A stretch of DNA of 64,000 bases from Dama dama (lineage: Eukaryota > Chordata > Mammalia > Artiodactyla > Cervidae), in the NCBI RefSeq assembly GCF_033118175.1, contig NC_083692.1, forward strand, positions 91,306,501 through 91,370,500. Direction: 5' to 3'. Positions 1-11,053 of this stretch are shown here, piece by piece (position 1 is the first letter of the stretch; the number at the start of each line of letters is the position of its first letter). Below the pieces are notes generated by a model, which was not told the DNA's origin, did not search any database, and saw nothing but the letters and a program-made list of their open reading frames with translations. The position numbers and the translations under genes were made by a program.

Positions 1-718
1 AAGGGCTTGGGCCAGGCCTGCCTCTGGGAGATGGGTGTCTGGCCATGTGGTTACTTGCTCGAAACCTCACTTACATATCAGCTTAATTTTTTTCCCCCAA
101 GGTTATGTTGATGCCACATCCTCTCATTTCCAACTGACCTCTTATTTATTTGGTTACTTTTCTTTAATTCTGGTAGAGCTTAGAAATTTTAGCAATGGCT
201 TCCAAGAGTAGCCTGACAATTCTAATTTATTCAAAGGTCGATGCTTATTTTGATACTCAGCACAGAAGTAGGCCACCCTCCAAGTAATCCCTTTCAGATC
301 CAGCCCCTGTGCCCACTCCACCCTCCACACTGGAGGCCTCTTTGTAGCTAGATCTCTTCAAGATTTGGGAATGTGCAGACTCTCTGCTTTCTCTCCCAGT
401 CTAAACTACACATCTTTCTACCTCAGTCCCCTAGTCCTACAACCTATAAGGGTAAAGATAGATATATATTGTTCTTGAAATTGTCAACCATAGTATTTTG
501 GAAAGACATAAAACCTCACTAAATTCCATGGGACAAATCCAGTGCAGTTAAATTGTGGTAAGTCTACTTTCTCAATATTGACTAATCTGGTCAGATTTTT
601 GGGGGGCTTTAGGGTGCCTATGTATAAGGCTGAAATGAAACTTAAAAACATTTCTGAGAAGTAAGCTGTAGAAAGCTGAGGATGTGGTCTGCTTTAATAA
701 CCTATAATGTAATATGTT
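1..718. other. AT-rich intronic sequence, nothing recognised
   Basis: Presumed ARSB intron. No exon-like frame, clear repeat or regulatory cluster was recognised. Confidence 0.4.
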
Positions 719-940
719 GGGCTTCCCAGGTGGCACTAGTGGTAAAGAACCTGCCTGCCAATGCAAGAGACATAGAGATGTGGGTTTGATCCTTGGGTCG
801 GGAAGATCCCTGGAGGAAGGCATGGCAACCCACGCTAGTATTCTTGCCTGGAGAATCCCATGGACAGAGGAGCCTAGAAGGTTACAGTCCACAGGATCGC
901 AGAGAGTTTAGACACAACTGAAGTGACTTAGCACACACAC
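719..940 (+). mobile_element. Bov-tA-type SINE
   Basis: It starts GGGCTTCCCAGGTGGCACTA and contains the typical GAACCTGCCTGCCAATGCA, the GGAGAATCCCATGGACAGAG box and the ending GAAGTGACTTAGCACACAC. This tRNA-derived family is ruminant-specific. Open frames on both strands here are repeat-derived. Confidence 0.9.
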
Positions 941-2500
941 ACCCTGTGTAAGATGACAGTGATCAGGCATGGCATGTATAGAATAAAATCTGTTACCTCT
1001 GGCAGCGAATACCTAGAGAATAAATACATGGCCTCTGCTTCTGAAGAGCCTTTTGAATCAGAGGAAAAATATATATATGCCCAGGAAGTGATATTAACAC
1101 AGTTATAAAATAAAGTAGCAACAAATGATAAGCGATAGAAATCAAATACATAGGCACTAAGGAGAAATGAAGAAATAATGAAAGGCATTTGGGGGTGATT
1201 AGGGTAGATTTGCTCAAAAAGTATAGCTTTAAATTTATTATCTCAACAACTTTGGTTTTATCTTTCTTGATTTTTATCACCTTCCTCTCCCATTAAAACT
1301 GTCTGCGAGGGCAGACAGTTTTATCTTTCATATTTGTTATTTTCCCTAAGCATCTGGAGCAGTGACACAACAAAAATAATAGTCAAATAAATTTCCTTCT
1401 TTATTTAAAGAAAAATGGAAAAAGGAAAGATTTAGGAAAGGCTTTAAGAGGTCTTTTAAAAAGAAATTAGATGTCAGAGGTACTTGATTTGTAATAGCTA
1501 ATGTTTGTTCATAAAGTAACACAAAAACTTTAGATTTGGCTTAATATAGCAGGTAAGCGTCTGACACTAGTATCATTCCTAATCATGACAGGAAGTCATG
1601 ATTATTTTGATCACTTATTCATTCCAGAGCCTTTCCTCTATATCATTTTGTAAAAATTCCTTTCAGAAAATAATTTGGTCTTTATTTGACTTTCAGCTCC
1701 TTTCTCAGAAGAGAAAATAAGAATAAAAGAGGAAAGATAAAGAAACTCAGCTCAAGTACCACCCTCCCTTCTAATCATTTGCCTGAAATGTAAGAATTAT
1801 TTGTAAGATAAATATGTCATTTAAAGAAAGTTGAGGATTGGATTTTGGTTATTTCTTGGACAAGGTAGAATGTAGTATCTGATTTCTGTTAACAACTAAT
1901 GTTTAAATATTTTAATGTTAGAGACTGAAAAAAAAATCTAAACCTTTCTCTTTTTCTCATTCAACCGTATTTTCAAATTTATGTGAGGTTGTTTTTTTCT
2001 TAATCTTTCCTCAAATTATAAAGGACACATTTACCCTACATTAAGCTCAAATGAATATACATTCTTTTTAAATGAAAATATTGACAGTCTAAGCCAAATT
2101 AGAAAAGAATGGAAAGAGGTATTACGTAAACCGTCAGACACTTGGAAGAGCATGCAAGCAAATCTAAGAACTGCATGTTTTTCATAATTTTATATTTTCC
2201 CTTTTAAAAAATTTTCACTTTCCAGATTGTTGATGGTTTGGCAGCTCCACGAATGACATCAACTCTTCCATTGTGCAGTATCTGCTTTCTTTTAGATAAC
2301 TGAGGGCGCTTCATCAAGTTTGGGTGATTAAGTTGATTTTAAAAACCAACTGGGTTTGAATTTAAATTCCCCTAACTGCTAAATCAAACACATTCTTGAC
2401 CTTAGGCCTACTTGTAAGCACTCTTAAAAACTTATATTGCACATAGACTGCTTTATTTCTTAAAGGAGAAGTAAGCAAGTGAGAGAAAAATGTACTTCTT
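941..2500. other. AT-rich intronic sequence with one hairpin
   Basis: No exon or young repeat was recognised. The only structured element I saw is the hairpin at 1294-1323. Confidence 0.4.
1294..1323. repeat. Perfect 13-bp inverted repeat with 4-base loop
   Basis: TAAAACTGTCTGC at 1294-1306 is followed by GAGG and then its exact reverse complement at 1311-1323. The 12-mer GTTTTATCTTTC occurs at 1255-1266 and again at 1318-1329, overlapping the right arm. No known element was recognised; it may be a remnant of a small DNA transposon or a chance hairpin. Confidence 0.8.
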
Positions 2501-2508
2501 AAAGTTCC

Positions 2509-2580
2509 TGATCATATTGGTCAAAATGCACTGATCATATTGGTCATATGATCATATTGGTCATTTGATCATATTGGTCA
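2509..2580. repeat. Four-copy tandem repeat of TGATCATATTGGTCA
   Basis: Identical 15-mers start at 2509, 2532, 2549 and 2566, with spacings of 23, 17 and 17 bases. The first and last copies share the continuation AAAATG. This is a local tandem array of unknown significance. Confidence 0.85.
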
Positions 2581-2929
2581 AAATGGATTGTCAGTGTGGT
2601 ACTCCAGCCATTCAGATGCTTTCACGCCAAGCATCCTCTTTTCTCTTATTTAATCTGACATCAAATCAAGAGGATAATCACCTTGGCAGGCATTGTTTTC
2701 CCACCTCAGAAATTACAGAGTGCCCTGAGCTCTAGTCTCTATCAGCAATCAGGGATAGCTTCTGACCATCAGCAAGGCGGTGATGAAAACATTAGACTAG
2801 AAGTTAGACTGTAATGGGGAAGAAGAAAGCAGTCTCTGAACAGTACCAACAACTTTTCCGCATTGCCTAGGAAGTCACTTGTGACCATACTTGCATTCCA
2901 AAAGTCTGATCTGTCACCCGACCGCAAAC

Positions 2930-3066
2930 CAGTGCTTCTCAGATTAGAATGGGCATGTGGATCACTCAGTTGAGTTGGGCTGGGCTGGGGCCTGCATTCA
3001 ATCTTTCTAACAAGCTCTCAGGTGGAGCCAATGCTGCTGGATCTCTGGCAATACTTTGAGTAGTCC
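2930..3066. mobile_element. MER5A-like hAT (Charlie) DNA transposon fragment
   Basis: It starts AGTGCTTCTCAGATTAGAAT and contains TCTAACAAGCTCTCAGGTG and ATGCTGCTGGATCTCTGG before an ACTTTGAG-type end, as in MER5A. Old and diverged. Confidence 0.7.
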
Positions 3067-3550
3067 CTAGTCTAGGAAGGACTTTTACCTGATTTGAAGC
3101 TCAAGATTTATAATTTAAAATATTTGCATAAATATTTGATTGAAGACTAAGTAAATGTTTTTCTGTGTGAGATATGCAGTTAAAGACAGAGATATAAGAC
3201 CTTAAATCTCAGACATGTTTTATAGGTCTTCATAAATTTCCCCCGGTCCCTATTTAGGCTAGTAGGACAGGAATTTACATTGTCTTTCTCATTATCTAGA
3301 TGTCAAATTGTTTCCCAATCCTAAAGTAATCTGGCGTTTAATGAAAAACATCCAAAATATATTTCGGCCAGCGAGGCATGAAGATTTTAGAGCTTATCTC
3401 AGAAACTTGGTTCCTTTTTCCCTTTGTTCCTGATGTTCTCATTCTGTCAACATTCAGGGGAAAAAAAACTCAAGCTTCCAAAATATGGTCATGAACTGAG
3501 CAACTGCCCAGGAAGCAGTTCCCAACCCTACAATGAAGTAGCCAATTTCT

Positions 3551-3694
3551 TTTTTTTTTTTTTCTTAAAAAAATTTTTTTTAATATAAATTTATTTATTT
3601 AATTGGAGGCTAATTACTTTACAGTATTGTAGAGGTTTTGCCATACTTTGACATGAATCTGCCATGGGTGTACATGTGTTCCCCATCCTGAGAG
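3551..3694 (-). mobile_element. L1 3' end insertion with 13-bp target-site duplication
   Basis: A T-rich head (the poly(A) tail in reverse) is followed by TTTAATTGGAGGCTAATTAC and CCATGGGTGTACATGTGTTC, typical of ruminant L1 3' ends in reverse. GTAGCCAATTTCT flanks it exactly at 3538-3550 and 3695-3707, which fixes both insertion boundaries. Confidence 0.85.
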
Positions 3695-4334
3695 GTAGCC
3701 AATTTCTACTCAAATTCTCTGAGACCCTCCCTGCTTGGGTTGTGGGTTCTGACTCCTTCCAAGTACTGCTCTGGTCTTGCAGGGTATTGGGGATGGGTAC
3801 TGGGAAGCTCCAGTGGGCCCCCGAGAGACTATGTGGAGAAACTGGGTGACTAAGGGTGCTATGTGGGAAGTAGGAAAGCTCCCCATGTTCATGGTTTTGT
3901 AAATGACTGAGAGGTTACTCTCAAGTGGCTTTTGACATGCATGCATCCATGTGGCTGGTCAAAGAAGTGGCTGGAACACCTATTGCTCCATCACCCTATC
4001 TCCTAGGAACACAGAGCATCCTCACCCATTGTTATTGTGTGAGCTTGTCATACATCCTGGTCTCAGCAAGTTCGTTTTCTTTTGTCACCTCTCAAAGTTA
4101 GAAATATAGACATGTCTACAACTTCAGAGCATCTGAAAAACATATCTTGTCACCACATTTAGAGGGAAAATGGTAGAATTTGATGTTCCTATAATATTGT
4201 AAAGAAGAAAACCTATTCTTTTTTTCCCCATGAATTGATGCCTTTGTTTGGAACATCATAAGAGGATTCAGTATAGTTTTCCTTTGAAGTGTTTGGAGAC
4301 AGTACAAGATAGATAACTAAAGAGAACTGACTGT

Positions 4335-4485
4335 TTAGCACAGGAACTTGACTCTGTGGTGACCTGGGAAGGAAATCTAAAATAGAGTGGATGTATTAAT
4401 ATGTATAACTGATGTACTTTTGCTTACAGCACAAACTAATGCAACATTGTAAAGCAGCTATACTCCAATAAAATGTTCTTTCTGT
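4335..4485 (+). mobile_element. L1 3' end fragment
   Basis: It begins near TTTAGCACAGGAACTTGACT and ends CAGCTATACTCCAATAAAAT, the common sense-strand L1 3' end. Diverged. Confidence 0.75.
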
Positions 4486-6057
4486 TTAGAGATGGAAACA
4501 AAATATTATATGTAATATCTAAGAGGGAAAAATGCAGAATAGAAAATTTTATGTTCATTATTACCTCAATTGCATACAAAAATATGGGCATTAAAATAGG
4601 ATTAGAAGGAATATGCCAAAATGTTATGATGGGCCATTAGCTTTTGAGAGTGAGATTGCAGATGACTTTTATTACCAGTTTTCATTCTGTTCAGTATAGG
4701 CCAAATTTTTTTTTACAAGTTATACTGTTACTCTTGCAATTAAAAAAAAAAAAAAGAACAAAGAAAAAGGAAACAAAGTAACACTGTGATCAGGCTGACA
4801 GTCCCTGAGCCTTAACCTCCTCACACCAAACATGCCTGAAGCTCAGTGCTGGGACTTGGGTCTGTATTTAATTGTTTGATGTTTTTATGTGATATGGATC
4901 TGTGTACTGCCTTGGTGACAGGAATACATTAAAGTGTCTCAATAAAGACCAAACTCATCTATTTTTCCAAAATCTATATTTGATTAATTCTACAAAGGTC
5001 CAGGTCAAAGTTACTCCTCAAACCTCATTATTTTAATAAAGAAGCCCAAAGTTTCCATGTTTGCCAGGAAATTCATTATCATTGTAAAACAGCAAAAGGT
5101 CACAAAATGTCTCCTTCCACAATCAAATAGCATATAAGAAAAATTTCTTATTCTCAACAATTCATTACCCCACCAGAACCAAGAGAAACCTCTGACATTT
5201 GCTTCAGGGGAAATAAATGTTCCATAGATCATGGAGAAAAATGACAAACAAATTAATGAAAAACAAATACACTCCTGCAGTATCCTCAGCCATGCCAGAC
5301 CAAACACAAGTCAAAGTCAGCTTTTATTCTCAGGTCTTTCCAACTCTGAAGACTGACAGTTTCCATAATGGCATCAGCGCTTTAGTTACAGAAAGCCATA
5401 CACACACCAAAGAAACACAAATTAAAGAAACATGCGGTGGAAAAAGAGAAAGAGAAATTCTATCATTTTATGCATATTTAACTGTAGTGGGAAAGTTGTT
5501 GCTGGCAAAGCATTGTTGAAATCTTGAGCTAATAAGTGGAAGTATTCTAGAAGTTATTCCCCACCCCCCTCGCCTTCATAATGCTTTATACAAAATTGTA
5601 ACTTGACTGAAGTTAGCAGTGCTCAATTTTCCCACATCCTAAAAATTCCTTCCTTTAATTCTGCCTCATTCTAGCCAGCTTTCTTTTCCTCTTTAAACCT
5701 TGTCAAGGAGTAGCATACATATTCTTTCTCTGCATCTTCAATTTCCATTCATTTATAAACAATTTAATTTTAACATCAAGTATATTTTTATTCTTTAAAA
5801 ATACAAGCAGTACAAATAAAACCAAAATTCATGTGATTGCCCCCCAGCCTCAGGCCCCTTCCCAGAGAAGACATCTGGTAGCAGTTTTGTCCTTCTGGAC
5901 CACTGTCAATGTACATACTTACTCAGGAAGGCCTTAACAGACTTATGTATATCTGTGTATATATTGTACTTTGTTTACATAAATAGTACTTTTCTGCCAC
6001 TTTTTTTTGGTACCCAATGATCTACCTTGGAGATCTTTCCAGGTCAGTACGTATAAA
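4486..6057. other. AT-rich intronic sequence, no gene seen
   Basis: An A-rich stretch lies at 4741-4770. No exon, RNA gene or clear repeat was otherwise recognised. The open frames at 5011-5519 have no family likeness. Confidence 0.4.
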
Positions 6058-6233
6058 TCAGTGGTTTTTCAACTGGAAGCAATTTCTAGAAACATCTTTT
6101 GATGGTCAAAACCAGGTGGAAGTGCTCCTGGCAGCCAGGGGTGCTGTTAAACGCCCTAAAGTGCATAGGCAGCCCCCCTTCACAAAGAATTTTTCACCCC
6201 AAGTGTCAATAACGCCGACATTGAGAAACCCTG
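6058..6233 (+). mobile_element. MER20-like DNA transposon fragment
   Basis: CAGTGGTTTTTCAACTGG at the left, GCCAGGGGTGCTGTTAAACG, CAGCCCCCCTTCACAAAGAA and the end ATTGAGAAACCCTGA match the layout of MER20 (hAT group). Confidence 0.75.
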
Positions 6234-6319
6234 ATATGAATCTACTTATTTTAACCACCGCATTGTATTCCGTAGTTTCTTTCACCAGTCACGTAACAGT
6301 GTACATTTAGATACATTTT

Positions 6320-6450
6320 TAAAAACCTTTACTGAACTGTAGTTGATTTATAATGTTTTCATTTTGCTGTACAGCTCAGCGATTCAGCTGAACATACATA
6401 CATTCTTTTTATATTCTTTTCGATTATGGTTTATCATAGGTGAATTATTT
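6320..6450 (-). mobile_element. L1 3' end fragment, reverse
   Basis: TGTAGTTGATTTATAATG, TTTGCTGTACAGCTCAGCGA and GATTATGGTTTATCATAGG are typical of reversed L1 3' UTR sequence in artiodactyls. Confidence 0.75.
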
Positions 6451-6644
6451 AAAATGTGCTGACTTGTGCCCATTAGTGAGTGCTTCTCCCACTGACTTTT
6501 CACTCAGCTACAATATGCTTTCTCCCCCAAATACCTGCTAGGTCACCAGTAGCCTCCTAATTTCCCAATTCCTTGGTTTCTTTTTTGGGTGAGGCCACTT
6601 AGCCTTTCTGTGACATTTGTCCAGGCCCATCCCTCTTATCCTGG

Positions 6645-6835
6645 AAGCATGTCCCGCCCCCACTGAAGCTCCGCCCCACCCGAGGCTCCGCCCCCATCCG
6701 AGGCCCCGCCCCCACCTCGCTGCTCCCCGCTGCCTTGCTGGTTTCACTCTCCCTGGCTGGCCAACCACCACTTCCGGAGCTCCAGAGGCCCTCAAGCCAC
6801 TGTGCTCGGCATTGGTGACGTGAAGACGGACTGAG
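6645..6835. promoter_or_regulatory. GC-box, ETS and CCAAT-CRE cluster (promoter-like)
   Basis: Four GC boxes (CCGCCCC core) lie at about 6653, 6671, 6688 and 6705, spaced about 17 bp. They are followed by an ETS-type ACTTCCGG at 6770-6777 and by ATTGGTGACGTGA at 6811-6823, which joins an inverted CCAAT box to a CRE-like TGACGTGA. The patch is clearly richer in GC and CpG than its AT-rich surroundings. The arrangement resembles a TATA-less promoter. Activity is inferred, and the GC boxes could simply be a short tandem repeat. Confidence 0.45.
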
Positions 6836-7544
6836 GAGGTCCCTCCCTGGAGACCCTCTGGTCCAGGAGGCATGTTCTGCTGTACAAAGTGAGACATGCC
6901 CTAATCAGGGTATAGGCTAAGCCTGCTGAGTGACTGAATAAATGACTAAAGTGTCAAAGATCTTACAGGACAATAGAAAATGTTTTCCCTTCACGGTTTA
7001 GAATTTATTGCATATTTTATCTTCATGACTGCTTCTCCCACCACATAGATTTAAAAAAATAAATCAAGAAAAAGACTTCCCTCCCATTTTCCCACCACCG
7101 CTCTTATTTCCCCCTGCTTTGAAAGAGCAACTGCATTGCTTCACATTTGCTCTTCAGGGAACGCACTTGGCCTTGGCCACGGCAGAGAAAAGATCAAATT
7201 AGAGAGCAAGCCCGCCTGCTGCAGCTGGGAAGTGAGACTGGTCCTCCCTCTCCTCCTTCCGGAGCCTCCTTCCCCTCCCCCATTTGTTCTGTACAGACTC
7301 TTGGGACTGTGAGGCCGTCACCTCCCGCCAGCCCCTCACTCTGGTGAGGGGTCTCTGGGAGCGGGCAGAGTGCCGCTGCTGTCTGACCCTTGTTTCCCTG
7401 GAGCAGGGAACTTTAAGCCCCTACCTGAAAGCTGACAGCAAAGCAAAGCTCCATAAATCCAGTTCAGTGCTCCAAGTGGACTCCTTAAGCGGGGACTGAA
7501 TGGTCCCTGGGTCAGCCCGGAGAGGCACAAAGATCAAGGGGACG

Positions 7545-7625
7545 TGGCTCTGACACTGAGGAGCCGGAGGGAACAGTGGGTGGGGGGCGCATATAAGCAG
7601 CCACTTAGAATGCAGGGCAGGATAC
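7545..7625 (+). promoter_or_regulatory. Weak TATA-type promoter-like arrangement
   Basis: GGACGTGGC at about 7540, a G-rich GTGGGTGGGGGGCGC and then ATATAAG at 7591-7597 are in the order expected of a short promoter. No downstream open exon or transcript evidence is visible. This is a low-confidence pattern call. Confidence 0.2.
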
Positions 7626-7902
7626 AAGGAGCCCTACGAACAGGACTGAGCCAAGTTGCTTAAGGAGAAAAGAGGGGGACGGATTAGTTATGACAGGGGA
7701 TCAAGCAAGGCCCTTGAAAGTCATTTCCCCTCTCTCAGAAATACGAGCAGCTTCGTTTGATGGATTCTTTCAGTTTGAACACAAGGGAAGTAGGGATGAC
7801 TCGTCAAGAGAACTAGACTCTAGCGTGCTGTTCTGCCGAGCACCATGTACCTAGTTTGGGTGAAGCCCCGAACCTCAGATGTGGGAGTTTCTGTTTTTGT
7901 TT

Positions 7903-8102
7903 TTCAGTGGCTAAGTCATGTCCGATTCTCTGCGACCCCATGGACTGCAGCACACCAGGCTTCCCTGTCCTCCACTATCTCCTGGAGTGTGCTCAAACTC
8001 ATGTCCACTGAGTCAGTGATGCCATCCAGCCATCTCATCCTCTGTTGCCCCCTTCTCCTCCTGTCCTCAATCTTTCCCAGCATCAGGGTCTTTTCCAATA
8101 AG
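7903..8102 (-). mobile_element. BovB LINE 3' end, reverse
   Basis: TTTTCAGTGGCTAAGTCATG, CTCTGCGACCCCATGGACTG, CTCATCCTCTGTTGCCCCC and TTTCCCAGCATCAGGGTC are the reversed BovB 3' end. The open frames on both strands here are repeat-derived. Confidence 0.88.
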
Positions 8103-8664
8103 TGGGATTTTTTTTTTCCTTACATACTTATCTCAAGTCTTAATAAAAAATAGTGTCTGTCTTTGCCCCAAATACTCACATCTGAACAGCCCTGGTTATA
8201 TGTCAGGGATCTTAGTCTGACTCATTTCTGTTCAAGACCATTTTGTGCAAGTCATATTATCTAATTCTTAAAGGCGCACCCACTGATCAGATCTGTGTAG
8301 AAGTTCTGTAGGGCTCTATTTGTATTTCTGATTCCTTAAGTTGAAGCCCGGTGGGGTCCTGAGTGCAGGAAGGACAAAGCTGGGGCAGAGATACTTTTAT
8401 TGTAAAGTATAAGTCCCACTAGGCAGATGGCAGAAAGGAAGCTCTGACAGACGTGTGGGTTTGTGGAGGGCAGCCCTAACAGGCAGGACAAAGCAGTTGG
8501 TTGAGTGGGTCAGTGAACCAGGAACACAAAAGGAAGAAGCAGGGCTGGAGTTTGCTCCTGGTCTATGAACACCCACTCTTTATCTCCCTAAGTAGAGAAG
8601 TAAGTGAGCTGGAGTCGGAAAGCACGTGGGGCATGGCTCCAGATACTCCCAGAGGGCTGCTTGG

Positions 8665-9185
8665 TTCACTTCCTGTTGCTGTGTAACAAATGACCGCATA
8701 CCCCCGGCTCCAGACAACACCCATGTATTATCTCCCAGTTCTCGAGGTCAAGAGTCGGGCAGGCTCAACTGGGTTCTCTGTGTAAGGCCTCACCAGGCTG
8801 CAGTCGCGGGGTGAATCAGTCTGCCCTGGCCCCTGCAGGCCTGCAGGGAGGTTCTGCCCCCGGCTCTCAAGGTCCTTGGCAGAATGTGGTTGCTTGTAGC
8901 TGTAGGACTGAGGTCCCAGTTGTCCCTGAAAGGTCTTCCCAGCTTCTAGAGCCCATTCTCATGTCTTTGCCCTGTGACCCCAGAGCCAGAAAGAAACCTC
9001 CTCTAGCCGAATCCCTCTCGGGGCTGGAATCTCTGATCTTGCTTCTGCTATGAGCCAGAGAAATCCCTGCTTCTAAACGGCTTGTGATTCACTTAGGCCA
9101 CCCAAATCGTCTCCCTCTCTTGAAGTCACTGATTAGTGACCTTCATCACATCTTCCCTTTGGCTGCGGAAGTCACATAATCCTGG
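8665..9185. mobile_element. Old mammalian interspersed repeat
   Basis: It begins TTCCTGTTGCTGTGTAACAAATG and continues with a TCTCCCAGTTCTCGAGGTCA block and a TCTTGCTTCTGC segment. The same class recurs at 16765, 48235 and 57722. I think it is an old L1-associated family, but the name is uncertain. Confidence 0.6.
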
Positions 9186-9189
9186 GAGT

Positions 9190-10885
9190 AAGGCCAGGGG
9201 CAAAGGTCATGGGGTTAGGATTCCAGCAAACACAGCTGCCCAGGGTATGGTTCCATCTGACCTTGAAATGATACCTGGAGATCCAGGGCCTCGGCCCGAA
9301 AACCTTCACTGAGAGTAGGGCTGAGGGGTGGTGAGTGACACAGAAAGGAAGAGTTCTCCAGGAGCTGAACCGAGGACTTTTGGAGGCAGAACCAGAGGAG
9401 GAATTTGGCTCTGGCATGTTTGCTGAGAAGGTTTTTTGCGAGGCCCTGGAAGCGTTAGAATAATGGAGGACCACATGGGGTCCCTGCCGTTTCAGAATCC
9501 ACAAGCTAGTATAGTTATGAGCTCTGTCCTAGACTGGACTCCCTGTCTGACCAAATCTGTACCCCGAGAAAGCTGCAAAACTTCAAGAAAATGCTTTTAA
9601 TATTTTACCAACCTGCTTGAGTGACCGCTGCTGCAGCAGCCACCTCCAACTTTCTACTAAAGGGAGTCACTCGGGCCCTGAGAAATAGGGACTTCAGAGC
9701 CAAGGTTGTGGTTCCCAAAGGGCCCCAAGGCCTCGGGTGCTCTGGCAGAAATGGCAGCAGAGGCAGGGGAATTTCAGGCAGGGACAAAAAGCCTCGCACT
9801 ACAGGAAAAGGGCCTTCATGGAGGAGGAGGGGCCCCAGGAGGCGGCCTTGCTCAGATCCATCATAAACTATCAAAGGTGGGTAGTGCCCTGTGTTATTTC
9901 AAAATACCTCCAGAGTCGTGAATTCCTCAGTCTGCCTCATAAGGCCATGGTTCTTTATTTTACCTTTTCCCAATGTGTGAATTCTTTCCCCTTTTTTCAT
10001 TCCTTTGTGGAAATAAAAAGCAAGTCCTTCACACTGGTTTCACAATAATATGTCATATATAGCTTTCTTCTGAGCATTCAAATGACTAATGTTTGGAACT
10101 TTTCTTATTACTCAGTAGAATCTGGACCTGAGCAAAAAGTCAGATAAAAATGGAGCTCTGGAAAAGCTATCTTCAGGAAAATGTGGGAGCAAGGGTAGTA
10201 GGTCAGATGCTTTCTGCTCCCTTCCCCTTTTTGACAGACTGCCATGTGCAGTTTTATACGTTGCTAACTGCACAAGGGCACTGTGTATCCTCCTTCTGCC
10301 AAGTTATGCTTCTTGGCACAGAAAGGGCATCTTGTTCTAATTTAAATAAGGTACTCTGTAAACTTGTGGGGCCCTGCCCTTTGCACCTGCTCTCTTTATC
10401 TTGAACTTGTGAGCCACAGTGAATTAGGTGACAAGTGATCAGTCTCTTAGACAGAAAGCAGGGAAGGGGCAGTGGAAACAAGAAGGAAGGCCAAGGAAAC
10501 AATTCTTAGGAGGAATCAGTAGGAAAAGGCAGGGAGATGGAAAAGAGGTGGTCGGTCATAGCACCTCCTAATTAGGAGTTTAGGAAACATGGTTTTTGCC
10601 CTGTTAAGCAACCACAGACTAGAAAATAAGCACTGTTTGTAAAATAACACTTTATGTTCAGTCAGCTTCGTAATTGCATTATGATTAAGCTGATAGATGT
10701 AGAATTAAGCTGAATGCCTTGAATGTTACCTTTTTTGTTTAGTTTCTTTGTTTGCTTCTGTTGTTGTTTCGGTTTGGTTTGGTTTAGTGTGGTCCCTCGG
10801 GATACCTTTGTATAGTCCACAAATACTTCTTGGTACTGATTATGTTCACAGCACTCTCCTAGTTCTTACATATAGTCCTTGTATA
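9190..10885. other. Intronic sequence, no gene recognised
   Basis: A moderately GC-rich stretch at 9610-9870 carries short frames on both strands, but none resembles a known protein. No repeat boundary was recognised. Confidence 0.35.
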
Positions 10886-11053
10886 GAGTGGTTGTCAGTC
10901 TGTAGAGGCCCTAAAACTCACCTGGGCAACATGTTAAAAATGAAACTTTCTGGGTCCTCCCTCCATACAGCTGCAGCATCTCTGAAGCTACAGTTTGGTC
11001 AAATGCTCAGGCAGTTCTAGAGATACAAGGACAACACTTTGAGAAAGGTTGCT
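10886..11053 (+). mobile_element. MER5A-like hAT (Charlie) DNA transposon fragment
   Basis: GAGTGGTTGTCAGTCTGTAG, AACATGTTAAAAATGAAACT with GGGTCCTCCC and the end CACTTTGAGAAAGGTTGC follow the MER5A layout. Confidence 0.7.
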
